Shown: piece by piece, positions 52,399 through 61,378 of the stretch
How the letters are laid out: each line of letters begins with the position of its first letter
How positions within the stretch are numbered: position 1 is the first letter of the stretch
Source: Amycolatopsis pretoriensis
Lineage (GTDB): Bacteria > Actinomycetota > Actinomycetes > Mycobacteriales > Pseudonocardiaceae
Direction: 5' to 3'
Assembly: GCF_900107925.1 (NCBI RefSeq)
Contig: NZ_FNUJ01000013.1
Location: 62,001 to 126,000, forward strand
Length of the DNA stretch: 64,000 nucleotides
Program-made: the position numbers and the translations under genes
Notes under the pieces: generated by a model
Database searches by the model: none
The model's input: only the letters and a program-made list of their open reading frames with translations
Told to the model about the DNA's origin: nothing

Positions 52399-52572
52399 CC
52401 CCACCGGCAGTCCGGAGCACCGGCCGGTCGACGAACTGGCATCTCCGTCCACTATGGAGTGCTCGGAGCGTGACGATCACCGTGCCGGACCCGCGCGCCG
52501 CGGTCGCGATCATCCGCGAAGCCGGGGCAACCGGGTTATAGTCGGCCGCACCGAGATCGCCGGAGGAACGCC

Positions 52573-53034
52573 ATGCCGCACGCCGTGGACTTCACCACCG
52601 TTTCGACCGCGGGCCTGGAATCGTCGCCCGTCGCGGCCGCGCTCGCCGGCCTGCGGGCGAACGAGGCCCGCTACTTCAAGAACAAGTACGACCACGTCTT
52701 CACGGTCGAACCGGCAGGGGACGTGCAGTCCACCGTGGACTGGGTGCACCGGATCCTCGACGAAGAACGCGGGATCGTCATCGCGTCCCGCCCGCTCGAG
52801 GCGACGGCGTTCCAGGTCGAGAACATCCGGATGGCGTACGTGTTCTACGAGAGCGGCCTGTCGATCAACGTGATGTACACGGTGGACGACGGCGGCAAGC
52901 GCGCGGTCGGGTTCAAGCTCTCCGAAGGCATGGAGGTGCCGGCGGAGCTGGCGTCGTTCAAGTTCGCCCGCCAGAAGTCCAAACTGGCCGGCACCATCCG
53001 CGGCTCGTACTTCGTCGTCAAGGGCGAGTACTGA
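52573..53034 (+). CDS. Hypothetical protein, 153 aa
   Basis: A soluble protein, MPHAVDFTTVSTAGLE at the start, with strands and helices such as VENIRMAYVFYESGLSINVMY (in shorter parts VENIRMAYVFYES, GLSINVMY) and a basic end (KFARQKSKLAGTIRGSYF). No family recognised. ATG 52573 is preceded by GGAGGAACGCC, an excellent ribosome site, and third-position GC is high, so coding is credible. The 174-bp gap before it has no clear feature apart from its promoter. Confidence 0.65.
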   Translation: MPHAVDFTTVSTAGLESSPVAAALAGLRANEARYFKNKYDHVFTVEPAGDVQSTVDWVHRILDEERGIVIASRPLEATAFQVENIRMAYVFYESGLSINVMYTVDDGGKRAVGFKLSEGMEVPAELASFKFARQKSKLAGTIRGSYFVVKGEY

Positions 53035-53098
53035 CCCGCTCCGAACCGGTCAGGAATCGAGAAGCCCCACCCGGCCGCCCGGACCTAGCGTTACCGGC

Positions 53099-53728
53099 AT
53101 GACGAACATCGACTCCATCACCCTCGAGGTCACCGACACCGCCGCCGCCGAGCGCTTCTACTCCGACGCCTTCGGCCTCACCACCCAGCTCCGCTTCCGG
53201 GCCGCGCAGCAGCCGTCCAGCGGGTTCCGGGGCTACACGCTCTCCCTCACCGTCGCCCAGCCCGGGGACGTCGACTCACTGATGGCCAGCGCCGTCGAAG
53301 CCGGGGCCACGACGCTCAAGCCCGCCGCCAAGTCCATGTGGGGCTACGGCGGCGCCGTCCAGGCTCCGGACGGCGCCATCTGGACCCTCGCGACCTCGAA
53401 CAAGAAGGACACCGGCCCCGTCACGCGGGAGTTCGACTCCATCGTGCTGCTGCTCGGCGTCGCCGACATCATCGCCACCAAGAAGTTCTACGTCGACCAC
53501 GGGCTCGCCGTCGCGAAGAGCTTCAGCCGCATGTACGTCGAGTTCGAAGGCGGCGAGAGCGCGATCAAGCTGGCGCTCTACCGCCGCAAGGCGCTCGCCA
53601 AGCAGGCCGGCGTCGCCCACGAAGGCAGTGGGTCGCACCGGATCGCCGTCAATCACTCCGCCGGGGCGTTCACGGACCCGGACGGGTTCGCCTGGGAAGT
53701 CACCACGCAGCAGTCACTCGACGCCTGA
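53099..53728 (+). CDS. VOC-family protein with two modules
   Basis: A 209-residue glyoxalase-fold protein with two vicinal-oxygen-chelate halves: residues 1-95 (ITLEVTDTAAAERFYSDAFGL to AVQAPDGAIWTLA) and about 108-205 (IVLLLGVADIIATKKFYVDHGL, then FTDPDGFAWEV). Could bind or modify a small hydrophobic substrate; no catalytic metal set can be assigned. Its end overlaps the convergent MocR gene by 15 bp. Confidence 0.8.
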   Translation: MTNIDSITLEVTDTAAAERFYSDAFGLTTQLRFRAAQQPSSGFRGYTLSLTVAQPGDVDSLMASAVEAGATTLKPAAKSMWGYGGAVQAPDGAIWTLATSNKKDTGPVTREFDSIVLLLGVADIIATKKFYVDHGLAVAKSFSRMYVEFEGGESAIKLALYRRKALAKQAGVAHEGSGSHRIAVNHSAGAFTDPDGFAWEVTTQQSLDA

Positions 53729-55114
53729 AAGCAGGTCCGCGACGGCGGCGATCCCCGCTTCGATCGAGCGTTGCGGCGTGTCGCCGAAGCCCAGGACGAG
53801 CCGCGGGGCCGTCGCCGGCGGTGCCGTGTGCATCCGGCCCAGGCCGTACAGCCCGACGCCGCGCTCGGCCGCGCGGCTGATCACCTCCTCCTCGTCGGTG
53901 CCCGGGGGCAGGTGCAGGATCGCGTGGAACCCCGCCGCGAGCCCGGTGACGCGGATGCCGGGCGCGTGCGCGGCCAGCGCGGTGAGCAGGGTTTCGCGCC
54001 GGGCCGCGTACTCGGCGCGGGCGCGGCGCAGGTGCCGGTCGTAGCGCCCGGATTCGATGAGCAGGGCCAGCGCCAGCTGGTCGATCCCCGGGCTCCCGCG
54101 GTCGGTCACGTGCTTGCCGCGCGCCAAGCCCTCGAGCAGCCGGGCGGGCGCGACCAGCCAGCCCAGCCGCAACGCGGGCGCCAGCGACTTGCTGACCGTC
54201 CCCAGCGAGACGACGCGGTCGGGGTCGAGGCCCTGCAGCGAGCCGACCGGGTCGCGGTCGTAGCGGAATTCGGCGTCGTAGTCGTCCTCGATGACGACGC
54301 CGTCGTGCCGCCGCGCCCATTCGAGCAGCTCCTGGCGGCGGTGCCCGGCGAGCACCACGCCGGTGGGCCACTGGTGGGCCGGGGTCACCAGCACGGCCCG
54401 CGCGCCGCTGCGTTCCAACGCGGCGACGTCGACGCCGTCCTCGTCGACCGGGACGGGCACGGCCCCCATGCCGGCCGCGTTCGCCTGCTCGGTCGTCGTC
54501 CGGACGACGCCGGGGTCCTCGACGGCGATCGTGTCGATGCCGTCGGCGACGAGCGCGCGCAGCACCAGCCCGAGCGCCTGGGCCATCCCGGTGCACACGA
54601 CGAGCTGGTCGGCCGTCGCCACGACCGCCCGCACCCGCCGCAGGTACGCCGCGAGCACCTCCCGCAGCTGCCGGGAGCCCGCGGGATCGCCGTAGTCGAA
54701 CGCGCTGTTCGGCGCGGTGCGGCAGACCTCGCGCACGGCCCACGCCCAGTCCTCGCGCGGCGCGAGGCGCAGGTCGGGGACGCCGTGGCGGAAGTCGGCG
54801 ACGTCGTGCTCCGGCCGCTCGGGCGCGGTCACCCGCGGCGGCTCCGCGGGCCGGGCGACCGAGGCCACCCGCGTCGCCGAGCCCGCGCGGCTGGTCAGGT
54901 AGCCCTCGGCTTGCAGCTGGGCGTAGCAGTCCTGCACCAGCCCCCGCGACAGGCCGAGGCCGCGGGCGAGCTCGCGCGACGACGGCAGCTTCTCCCCGCC
55001 CGCCAGCCGGCCGCCGCGGATCGCGTCGCGCAGCTGGTCCTCCAGCTGCGTGCGCAGGCCCGCGCCGCTCTCGCGGTCGATCGTGAACAGCAGCTCCGGA
55101 CTCAAACCGGCCAC
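53714..55114 (-). CDS. MocR-type regulator (GntR HTH fused to PLP aminotransferase fold)
   Basis: A 466-residue protein. The winged HTH spans residues 18-85 (LRDAIRGGRLAGGEKLPSSR and LARGLGLSRGLVQDCYAQL); the rest is a fold-type I aminotransferase domain with YGDPAGSRQLREVLAAYL, VIEDDYDAEFR and the PLP lysine in GTVSKSLAPALRLGWLV. PdxR-like members sense PLP or PLP-amino acid adducts. GTG 55114 is chosen because longer starts would run into the divergent MFS gene, which it probably regulates. Confidence 0.85.
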   Translation of the reverse strand: MAGLSPELLFTIDRESGAGLRTQLEDQLRDAIRGGRLAGGEKLPSSRELARGLGLSRGLVQDCYAQLQAEGYLTSRAGSATRVASVARPAEPPRVTAPERPEHDVADFRHGVPDLRLAPREDWAWAVREVCRTAPNSAFDYGDPAGSRQLREVLAAYLRRVRAVVATADQLVVCTGMAQALGLVLRALVADGIDTIAVEDPGVVRTTTEQANAAGMGAVPVPVDEDGVDVAALERSGARAVLVTPAHQWPTGVVLAGHRRQELLEWARRHDGVVIEDDYDAEFRYDRDPVGSLQGLDPDRVVSLGTVSKSLAPALRLGWLVAPARLLEGLARGKHVTDRGSPGIDQLALALLIESGRYDRHLRRARAEYAARRETLLTALAAHAPGIRVTGLAAGFHAILHLPPGTDEEEVISRAAERGVGLYGLGRMHTAPPATAPRLVLGFGDTPQRSIEAGIAAVADLLSGVE

Positions 55115-55172
55115 TCCACAGCCATGGAACTGGACCTTACCGGTGACCCGGTTCGCTTCTACCGTTGTTCCC

Positions 55173-56327
55173 ATGACCGCTGACCTGCAAATCCGGCCGA
55201 GGCTGGTATCCCGCGCCCTGCTCATCCGCTTTGTCTCGATCTTCGGGTCGGCGATCGGCTTCTACCTGCCGCTTTCGGTGGTGCCGCTGTTCGCGAAGCA
55301 GGCGGGCTCGGACAGCGGCGCGGGGCTGGCGACGGTCGCGCTGCTGCTGGCCACCGTGGCGGCCGAGCTGGTGACGCCGCGGCTGGTCGCCCGGGTCGGC
55401 TACCGGTGGGCGCTGGCCATCGGGCTGGTCCTGCTCGGCGCGCCGACACTGCTGCTCACGGTCAGCTCGGACGTCGGGGTGATCATCGGGGTCAGCGTGG
55501 TGCGCGGGATCGGGTTCGCGATCGCCGTCGTCGCCGGTGGCGCCGTCACCGCCCTGCTGATCCCCGCGGACCGGCGCGGGGAAGGCCTCGCGCTGGTCGG
55601 GATCGTCGGCGGGATCCCCGGTCTGCTGGCGCTGCCCGCCGGCGTCTGGGCGGCGGCGCACTGGGGCTTCACGCCGGTCTTCGTGGCGACGGCGGTGGCC
55701 ACCCTGCTCGCCCTGCTGTCGGTGCCGGGTCTGCCGCGCCACGCCGCGACGCCCAAGGAAGACGGCGGCCACGGCGTCCTCGCCGGCCTGCGCAACCCGG
55801 TCCTGACCCGGCCCGCGACGATCTTCGCCGCGGCGGCCGCCGCGGTCGGCGTCCTGGTCACGTTCCTGCCGCTCGCCGCGTCGGACCAGCCGGCGTGGGT
55901 CGCCGCCAGCGCGTTGCTGGCCCAGCCCGCGGCGGCCACCGCGGCCCGCTGGTTCGCCGGCCGGCTCGGCGACCGCCGCGGCCCCGCCGTCCTGCTGGTG
56001 CCGGGTGTGGTCCTGTCCGCCGTGGGCATGGCGGCCATCGCGTTCACCGGTACGCCGTCGCTGGTGATCGGCGGGGCGGTCGTGCTCGGCGCGGGCTTCG
56101 GCGCGCTGCAGAACGCGACGCTCACCCTGATGTACGCCCGCGTCCCGGCGGGCGGCGAGAGCGCGGTCAGCGCGATCTGGAACGCGGCCTACGACCTGGG
56201 CATGGCCGCCGGCGCGCTGGGCGCGGGGCTGGTCATCGGGTCGGTCGGCTACCCGGTGACGTTCGTCCTCGCCGCCGTGGTGATCGTGCCGGCGCTGGCC
56301 CTGGTCCGGCGGGACCGCCGCCCCTGA
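55173..56327 (+). CDS. MFS transporter
   Basis: A 384-residue permease with about 12 membrane helices, starting after the cytosolic segment MTADLQIRPRLVSRAL. LVARVGYRWALAIG corresponds to the conserved loop 2-3 and GRLGDRRGPAVLLVPG to loop 8-9. Divergent from the MocR gene with 58 bp between starts, so MocR control is likely. Substrate unknown. Confidence 0.87.
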   Translation: MTADLQIRPRLVSRALLIRFVSIFGSAIGFYLPLSVVPLFAKQAGSDSGAGLATVALLLATVAAELVTPRLVARVGYRWALAIGLVLLGAPTLLLTVSSDVGVIIGVSVVRGIGFAIAVVAGGAVTALLIPADRRGEGLALVGIVGGIPGLLALPAGVWAAAHWGFTPVFVATAVATLLALLSVPGLPRHAATPKEDGGHGVLAGLRNPVLTRPATIFAAAAAAVGVLVTFLPLAASDQPAWVAASALLAQPAAATAARWFAGRLGDRRGPAVLLVPGVVLSAVGMAAIAFTGTPSLVIGGAVVLGAGFGALQNATLTLMYARVPAGGESAVSAIWNAAYDLGMAAGALGAGLVIGSVGYPVTFVLAAVVIVPALALVRRDRRP

Positions 56328-56381
56328 CCGGCGGCCGCCGCGGCGGTCTCGTCACGACGCGGCGGCCGTCCTCCAGCGGGG

Positions 56382-57017
56382 TCACCCGCCCGGCAGCTCG
56401 ATCACGGTGCCGTGCCCGGCCGGGACCACGTCTTCGGGCGCGGGCCCGGCCTTCGGGCTGCCGACGCAGAGGTACCCGCGGTAGGTCCGCCCCTTCACCT
56501 GCTCGGTCACCAGCCGGAACCGGTCGGGCCGCAGGCCGCGGAACCGCGTGGCGACGACGTCTTCGTACAGCCGCTGCGAAACGACCACCACGACGTCTTC
56601 GCCGGCGTGGCGGGCGAGCGTTTCGCGCGCGGAATCCGCGTCCAGCAGCCGGCAGGCGGCGATCAGGGCGTCCCCGATCGGGCCGAACGCCCCGGCGGTC
56701 AGGGCGCCGTGGTGCATCGAAATCCGCAACCGCAGCCGGGGCCGGCTCCCCCGCCGCAGTTCTTCCACGACCTCGTGGGCGAAATCCGCGACGACGCGGG
56801 AAACGTCGGAATCGGCGGGCAGCACCGCCAGTTCCCCGTCGCCCCGCGGTTGCCGCAGCCATTCGGCGCGGCTGAGCCCCGCGCGCGCGGCCGCCCGGTC
56901 GAGCACTTCTTCGAGCCGGAAAAGCACCGCGGTCTGGTCGAGGATCCCCAAGCGCGAGAACCCTTCGACGTCGACCGCGAGGATGAGTCCGTAAACGAGC
57001 TGACCTTTGTGAAGCAT
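56382..57017 (-). CDS. Small nucleotide-cyclase-homology-domain protein
   Basis: A 211-residue single-domain protein of the class III cyclase fold: LILAVDVEGFSRLG (first metal Asp), then QPRGDGELAVLP where the second metal Asp is present, and ISMHHGALTAG, GDALIAACRLLDA. The residues selecting ATP or GTP and the transition-state Asn/Arg are not obvious, so it may bind nucleotide without cyclase activity. ATG 57017 has GAGGGGAC upstream. Divergent from an HTH gene; the two might form one signalling unit. Confidence 0.75.
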   Translation of the reverse strand: MLHKGQLVYGLILAVDVEGFSRLGILDQTAVLFRLEEVLDRAAARAGLSRAEWLRQPRGDGELAVLPADSDVSRVVADFAHEVVEELRRGSRPRLRLRISMHHGALTAGAFGPIGDALIAACRLLDADSARETLARHAGEDVVVVVSQRLYEDVVATRFRGLRPDRFRLVTEQVKGRTYRGYLCVGSPKAGPAPEDVVPAGHGTVIELPGG

Positions 57018-57165
57018 TGTCCGTCCCCTCGGCAGAGCCGATGTCCCTGATCCGATTGAACAGGCGTGCCCGGTTTGCGCACCACGTTCGCGGACACACG
57101 AGGACGAACGCGAAAGGATGAGACGATGTGGGACAAAAGCGGCCGGGATGGGACACCATGTCACC

Positions 57166-58212
57166 ATGCCGCTTTCCCGACCCGGACCGTTCGGTGACCT
57201 TGACCCGTCCGGGGTCACGACGCTCACCCAGTTGGCCGCGCTGCTCCGGCAATGCCGGGTGCGGGCCGGGAACCCGTCGTTTCGCGACATCGAGCGGCTC
57301 GGCGAGAAACAGGGCCACGCGTTGCCCCGCTCGACTGTGAACGGGGTCCTCGCCGGCAAGCGCGGCCCGCGCCGGGATCTGCTTTTGGCGCTCCTGGACG
57401 CCTTCGGCGTTCCTGACGGCGACCGGGCGGCGTGGACGAACGCCTGGGAAAGAGCCGTCGCCGGGCTGCCCGCGGACCTCGTCGCCGATCCGGAGGAAGC
57501 GCCCGACATCTGGCGGTTCCCGCCGGACGAGCCGGTGATGATCACCTGCGGGCGAATCCCGCAATCGGAGTTCGGCAGTTTCGCACCGAGTGACCGACGG
57601 GATCCCGACTACGTCGATTTGCTGACGTACGCCGATCCGGACGCACTGGTCCACCTGTTCGGCCACATTCGCGCGCTGAACCCGGAAAACGACGTGAAGT
57701 TCGCGACGACGGACGAGCTGCAACCCGTGGACTACACGAGCCACCTGGTGGTGATCGGCGGTTCGGATTTCAACATGATCACGCGAGACATGTTCTCGGC
57801 GCTGCACCTTCCGGTGAAGATGTCACCGCGCCTGCCGGCGACGGATTGGCTCGGCATGGAAGTCGTCAACGGGGACGGAACGCAGCGATTCAGCCCCGTT
57901 CTCGGCGACGAATACGGGGCACGCATCCTCCACGAGGACGTGATCCTGTTCTTCCGCGGCGTCAACCCGGCCGACCGGCGGCGCACCATCACGATGTGCG
58001 CCGGCATGTACGCCCGCGGCACCCTCGCGGCCGCCCGCTGCCTGACCCACCCGGTGCTCGGCCCGGCGAACCAGGCGTACCTGCGCCGCACGGTCGGCGC
58101 CAACCGCCACTTCGGGTTCATCGCGCGAGCGATCGTCATGGACCGGATGGTGGCCGCGCCGGACCTGACCAACCCCGACCACCGGCTCTACGAATGGATG
58201 CGGCCGGAGTGA
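57166..58212 (+). CDS. HTH protein with unrecognised C-terminal sensor-like domain
   Basis: A 348-residue protein. Residues 12-80 form an XRE-like helix-turn-helix (LTQLAALLRQCRVRAGNPSF and STVNGVLAGKRGPRRDLLLA). The remaining 230 residues include LVVIGGSDFNMITRDMFSAL and end YLRRTVGANRHFGFIARAIV, a pattern I do not know. Start is uncertain: in-frame ATGs also lie at 57118 and 57148. Facing the cyclase-fold gene across about 150 bp, it might regulate it or act with it. Confidence 0.7.
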   Translation: MPLSRPGPFGDLDPSGVTTLTQLAALLRQCRVRAGNPSFRDIERLGEKQGHALPRSTVNGVLAGKRGPRRDLLLALLDAFGVPDGDRAAWTNAWERAVAGLPADLVADPEEAPDIWRFPPDEPVMITCGRIPQSEFGSFAPSDRRDPDYVDLLTYADPDALVHLFGHIRALNPENDVKFATTDELQPVDYTSHLVVIGGSDFNMITRDMFSALHLPVKMSPRLPATDWLGMEVVNGDGTQRFSPVLGDEYGARILHEDVILFFRGVNPADRRRTITMCAGMYARGTLAAARCLTHPVLGPANQAYLRRTVGANRHFGFIARAIVMDRMVAAPDLTNPDHRLYEWMRPE

Positions 58213-58249
58213 TCTGCGGCCGGGTGCCGGACCGGTCAGACTGGTCGGC

Positions 58250-59047
58250 GTGCCGGAACTGCCCGAAGTGGAGCTCGCCCGCCAGGTCCTCGCCGACGCG
58301 CTCGGCCGGGAGGTCCGGGACGTCGACGACCACGACGACTGGGTCTGCCGTCCGCACGCGCCCGGGGACATCGCGGCCGCGTTGCGGGGCGGGAAGCTCA
58401 CCGAGGCGCACCGGCGGGGCAAGACGCTGTGGTGCGAAACGGAGAACGCCGACGGCGAGCCCGGCCCGAACCTCGGCCTGCACCTGGGGATGGCCGGGCA
58501 GCTGCGGTTCGCCGGCCGCAGCGGGCCGCCCGGGCCGCGCCGGTTCCGCGGCCGCGACGAGAAACCCGAGTGGTTCCGGTTCGGGCTCACCTTCGCCGAC
58601 GGCGAACAGCTGCGCCTCTTCGACACGCGCCGGCTCAGCCGGGTCCGGCTCGACCCCGACCTCGACGCGCTGGGCCCGGACGCCGGCGAGGTGTCGCGCA
58701 CGGACTTCCGCACGCGCGTCGGCCGGGGGCGGGCGCCGGTGAAGGCGCGGCTGCTGGACCAGTCCGTGCTGGCCGGGATCGGGAACCTGCTCGCCGACGA
58801 GACCCTGTGGCAGGCGGCGGTGAGCCCGGCCCGCCCGGTGCACGAGCTGACCGCCGACGAGCTCACGGACCTGCACAAGGCGCTGCGGAAGTCGTTGCGC
58901 GCGGCGATCAAGCACGGCGGCGTGCACACCGGCGAGATCATCGGCCACCGCCGGGCGGGCGACCACTGCCCGCGCTGCGGCGCGGAGATGGCGCACGGCA
59001 CGGTCGGCGGCCGGTCCACCTGGTGGTGCACGAAAGAGCAGGCCTAA
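58250..59047 (+). CDS. Fpg/Nei-family DNA glycosylase
   Basis: Base-excision repair enzyme of 265 residues. It begins PELPEVELARQ (Pro2 nucleophile, Glu3), with the H2TH segment VLAGIGNLLADETLW and a C-terminal zinc-finger remnant CPRCGAEMAHGTV ending WWCTKEQA: the fourth Cys of the finger is missing. This fits an actinomycete Nei-like subgroup. GTG start at 58250; it overlaps the convergent DinB gene by 4 bp. Confidence 0.88.
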   Translation: MPELPEVELARQVLADALGREVRDVDDHDDWVCRPHAPGDIAAALRGGKLTEAHRRGKTLWCETENADGEPGPNLGLHLGMAGQLRFAGRSGPPGPRRFRGRDEKPEWFRFGLTFADGEQLRLFDTRRLSRVRLDPDLDALGPDAGEVSRTDFRTRVGRGRAPVKARLLDQSVLAGIGNLLADETLWQAAVSPARPVHELTADELTDLHKALRKSLRAAIKHGGVHTGEIIGHRRAGDHCPRCGAEMAHGTVGGRSTWWCTKEQA

Positions 59048-59511
59048 CGCGGGCCGAGCCCGGTGCGGCCGTCGAGCAGCTCGCGGGCGACGTCGAGGTG
59101 GCCGGCGTGCCGGGCCGTCTCCTCGATCATGTGCAGGGCCACCCCGCGCAGGTCGCCGGTGAGCGGGGTGGGCGTCTTCAGGGGCGCGGACAGCGGGGTC
59201 GCGGCGAAGATCTCGTCGGAGCGGCGGCACTGCTCGCGGTAAAAGGCGAACACGACCTCGGGAGACCGGGGTGTCCGCAGCGGCTCGTGGTCGTCGTCCG
59301 GCCAGGACACCGGGTCCGCGGTGCCGGTGACGACCTCCTGGAACCAGTGCCGCTCGGCGTACCCGAGGTGCTCGACCATGCCCAGCGGGGTCCAGCCCGA
59401 CGGCAGGACGGCGGTGGCCAGCGCGTCCTCGCCGAGTCCGTCGAGGATCGCCAGGACGACGGCGCGCTGGGCGTGCAGGAACGACAGCAGGGTGCTCTTC
59501 TCGTCGGCCAC
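59044..59511 (-). CDS. DinB-family (DUF664-like) protein
   Basis: A 155-residue four-helix-bundle protein of the DinB/YfiT superfamily: TLLSFLHAQRAVVLAILDGL, TPLGMVEHLGYAERHWFQEV with the first His, and LHMIEETARHAGHLDVARELL with two more, giving a three-His metal site. Many actinomycete members are thiol (mycothiol)-dependent S-transferases, so such a role is possible. GTG 59511 is used; upstream residues in frame are basic and unlike the family. Confidence 0.83.
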   Translation of the reverse strand: MADEKSTLLSFLHAQRAVVLAILDGLGEDALATAVLPSGWTPLGMVEHLGYAERHWFQEVVTGTADPVSWPDDDHEPLRTPRSPEVVFAFYREQCRRSDEIFAATPLSAPLKTPTPLTGDLRGVALHMIEETARHAGHLDVARELLDGRTGLGPR

Positions 59512-59585
59512 GACGGGGGACCTTAACGGTGGGAGCGCACCTTGGCGGGCGGTTTTTGTCGGTGGTGTTCGGTAGCTTGGCGGAC

Positions 59586-60380
59586 ATGGCAACACTGGTC
59601 ACCTTCCACGCCCACCCGGACGACGAATGCCTGCGCACCGCCGGGGTGATGGCCAAGGCCGTCGCCGAGGGGCACCGCGTCGTGCTCGTCGTCGCCACCA
59701 AGGGCGAGGTCGGCGAGGTCCCGGACGGCTTCCTCGCCGAAGGCGAACAACTGTGGGAGCGGCGCGTGCGCGAGTCGCACGCGGCCGCGGAGATCCTGGG
59801 CGTCGCCCGCGTCGAGTTCCTGGGCTACCGCGACTCGGGGATGATGGGCGAGCCGACGAACGACGAACCGGCGTGCTTCTGGCAGGCGGACGTCGAGAAG
59901 GCGGCCGAGCAGCTGGCGGAGATCCTGCGCGCGGAGTCGGCCGACGTGCTGACGGTCTACGACGACAACGGCGACTACGGCCACCCGGACCACATCCAGG
60001 TCCACCGGGTCGGCATGCGAGCGGCCGAGCTGGCCGGAACACCGAGGGTGTTCCAGGCAACGTTCAACCGCGAGTTCATGCAGCGCGGCTTCGAGGCGGC
60101 GGTGGAGCAGGGGCTGATGCCCGAGGAGGCGGCGCCGAAGCCACCGGAGAACGTGGAGTTCGGCAAGCCGGAAGCCGAGATCACGGCGGCGGTGGACGTG
60201 TCGAAGTACGTGGGGGTCAAGCGGGCGGCGATGCGGGCTCATCCGAGTCAGATCAGCGAGGACATGTTCATGTTGGCCATGCCCGATGATGCTTTCGCTT
60301 TTGCTTTTGGGACCGAGTGGTTCATTCGGGTTGGGGAGGGGCCGGGGATCACGGAGACGGATTTGATGGGTGGTTTGTAG
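59586..60380 (+). CDS. PIG-L/LmbE-family deacetylase
   Basis: A 264-residue zinc deacetylase of the family containing MshB and Mca, which act in mycothiol biosynthesis and detoxification. FHAHPDDECLRTAG at residue 7 holds the metal-binding HPDDE, and DDNGDYGHPDHIQVHRVG holds the third ligand. Whether it acts on a mycothiol intermediate or on another N-acetylglucosaminyl or conjugate substrate cannot be told. Divergent from the DinB gene. Confidence 0.88.
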   Translation: MATLVTFHAHPDDECLRTAGVMAKAVAEGHRVVLVVATKGEVGEVPDGFLAEGEQLWERRVRESHAAAEILGVARVEFLGYRDSGMMGEPTNDEPACFWQADVEKAAEQLAEILRAESADVLTVYDDNGDYGHPDHIQVHRVGMRAAELAGTPRVFQATFNREFMQRGFEAAVEQGLMPEEAAPKPPENVEFGKPEAEITAAVDVSKYVGVKRAAMRAHPSQISEDMFMLAMPDDAFAFAFGTEWFIRVGEGPGITETDLMGGL

Positions 60381-60390
60381 GAGGGCCGCC

Positions 60391-60437
60391 GGGGGCCGGG
60401 GGCCGGGGGCCGGGGGCCGGGGGCCGGGGGCCGGGGG
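60391..60437. repeat. (GGGGGCC)n tract, seven G5 runs
   Basis: Seven runs of five G at exact 7-bp spacing, separated by CC, start 11 bp after the PIG-L stop. The tract can form a G-quadruplex on the plus strand. Slippage during replication or sequencing is likely here. Confidence 0.85.
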
Positions 60438-60540
60438 AGGTTAGTCAGAGCCGCTCGCGCGCGCCATCGCTGCCTCCGCTTCCCGACCCGAAGTGCGGCT
60501 ACCGCCGCATCCGGTGCTGCGCCGCCGAACCCTTCGGCCC

Positions 60541-60905
60541 GAGCCGCCGAGCGGCAGGCGCCACCGCGCGAGCGGCGCCTGCGACCCAACCCACCGCGCC
60601 CCGCGCCGCCTCTGCCCCACCGACCCCCTCGCCCCGAGCCGCCAAGCGGCAAGCGCCCGCGCCGCTGCTGCCCGGCCCGCCGAGCGGCAGGCGCCACCGC
60701 GCGAGCGACGCCCGCGGCCCAACCCACCGCACCCCGAGCCGCGTCTGGGCCACCGGCATCGACCCGAGCCGCCAAGCGGCAGACGCCGCCGCGCGAGCGG
60801 CGCCTGCCGCCCAACCCACCGCGCCCCATGCCGCCTCTGGCCCGCCGGCATCGAACCGAGCCGCCAAGCGGCGAGCGCCCGGGCCGCTGCTGCCCGGCCC
60901 GCGAA
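60541..60905. repeat. GC-rich imperfect repeat array
   Basis: Two unit types recur: type A (about 88 bp, with GCGGCAGGCGCCACCGCGCG and later CCCAACCCACCGC) near 60543, 60679 and 60768, and type B (about 47 bp, with CCGCTGCTGCCCGGCCCG) near 60634 and 60857, in the order A-B-A-A-B. Long open frames here are typical of GC-rich repeats and show no family signature. The remainder of the 555-bp gap 60381-60935 holds the G-tract and no supported gene. Confidence 0.7.
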
Positions 60906-60935
60906 GCAGCGAGCGCCGGCGCCCTCGGCCGCCCC

Positions 60936-61330
60936 TCAGTCCAGCGCTGCCGTTACGTCCAGCTCCACCAGTTGACCCTCGAACCCCAACTGAGCCACCC
61001 CCACCAGCGTGCTCGCCGAGGTGAACGCCTCCCCGATCTCCGACCCCGTCAACCGGTCCCACACCTCCGACAGCACCGCACGATCCGCCGTCACCACGTA
61101 AACCACCGTCCGCACCACGTCCGCCGGCTCCGCCCCCGCGAACTCCAGCGCCGCCGCCGTGTTCGCCACCACCTGGTCGACCTGTGGCAACACCCCCTCC
61201 GCCACCGATCCGTCCGCCGCCACGGGGCACTGGCCCGCCAAGTACACCGTTCGCCCGCCGAGACCGATACCACGTGGTGATACCCCGGTGGCGTGTGCAG
61301 CCCGGGCGGGTTCTGCCGTTCAATGGTCAC
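60936..61330 (-). pseudogene. RidA-family protein gene with a single-base frameshift
   Basis: RidA proteins deaminate reactive enamines/imines. The N-terminus (from GTG 61330: TIERQNPPGLHTPPGYHHVV, SVSAG) and the rest (from about 61250: TVYLAGQCPVAADGS to the end VELDVTAALD) are in two frames. Inserting one base in GGCGAACG near 61257 joins them as SAG-R-TVYLAG, the normal family sequence. A real mutation or an assembly error could explain it; the downstream part alone could start at GTG 61247 (103 residues) but lacks the first strand. Confidence 0.75.
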
Positions 61331-61378
61331 CGTCGCATCTTCGCCGGGCGCGCAACCCGATTACCCCGAGGAGGGCAC

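Noticed and set aside
60441..60851. Minus-strand ORF with repeated RRLPLGGSGR-like segments
   Set aside because: Follows the GC-rich DNA repeats in every frame; no start context and no known family.
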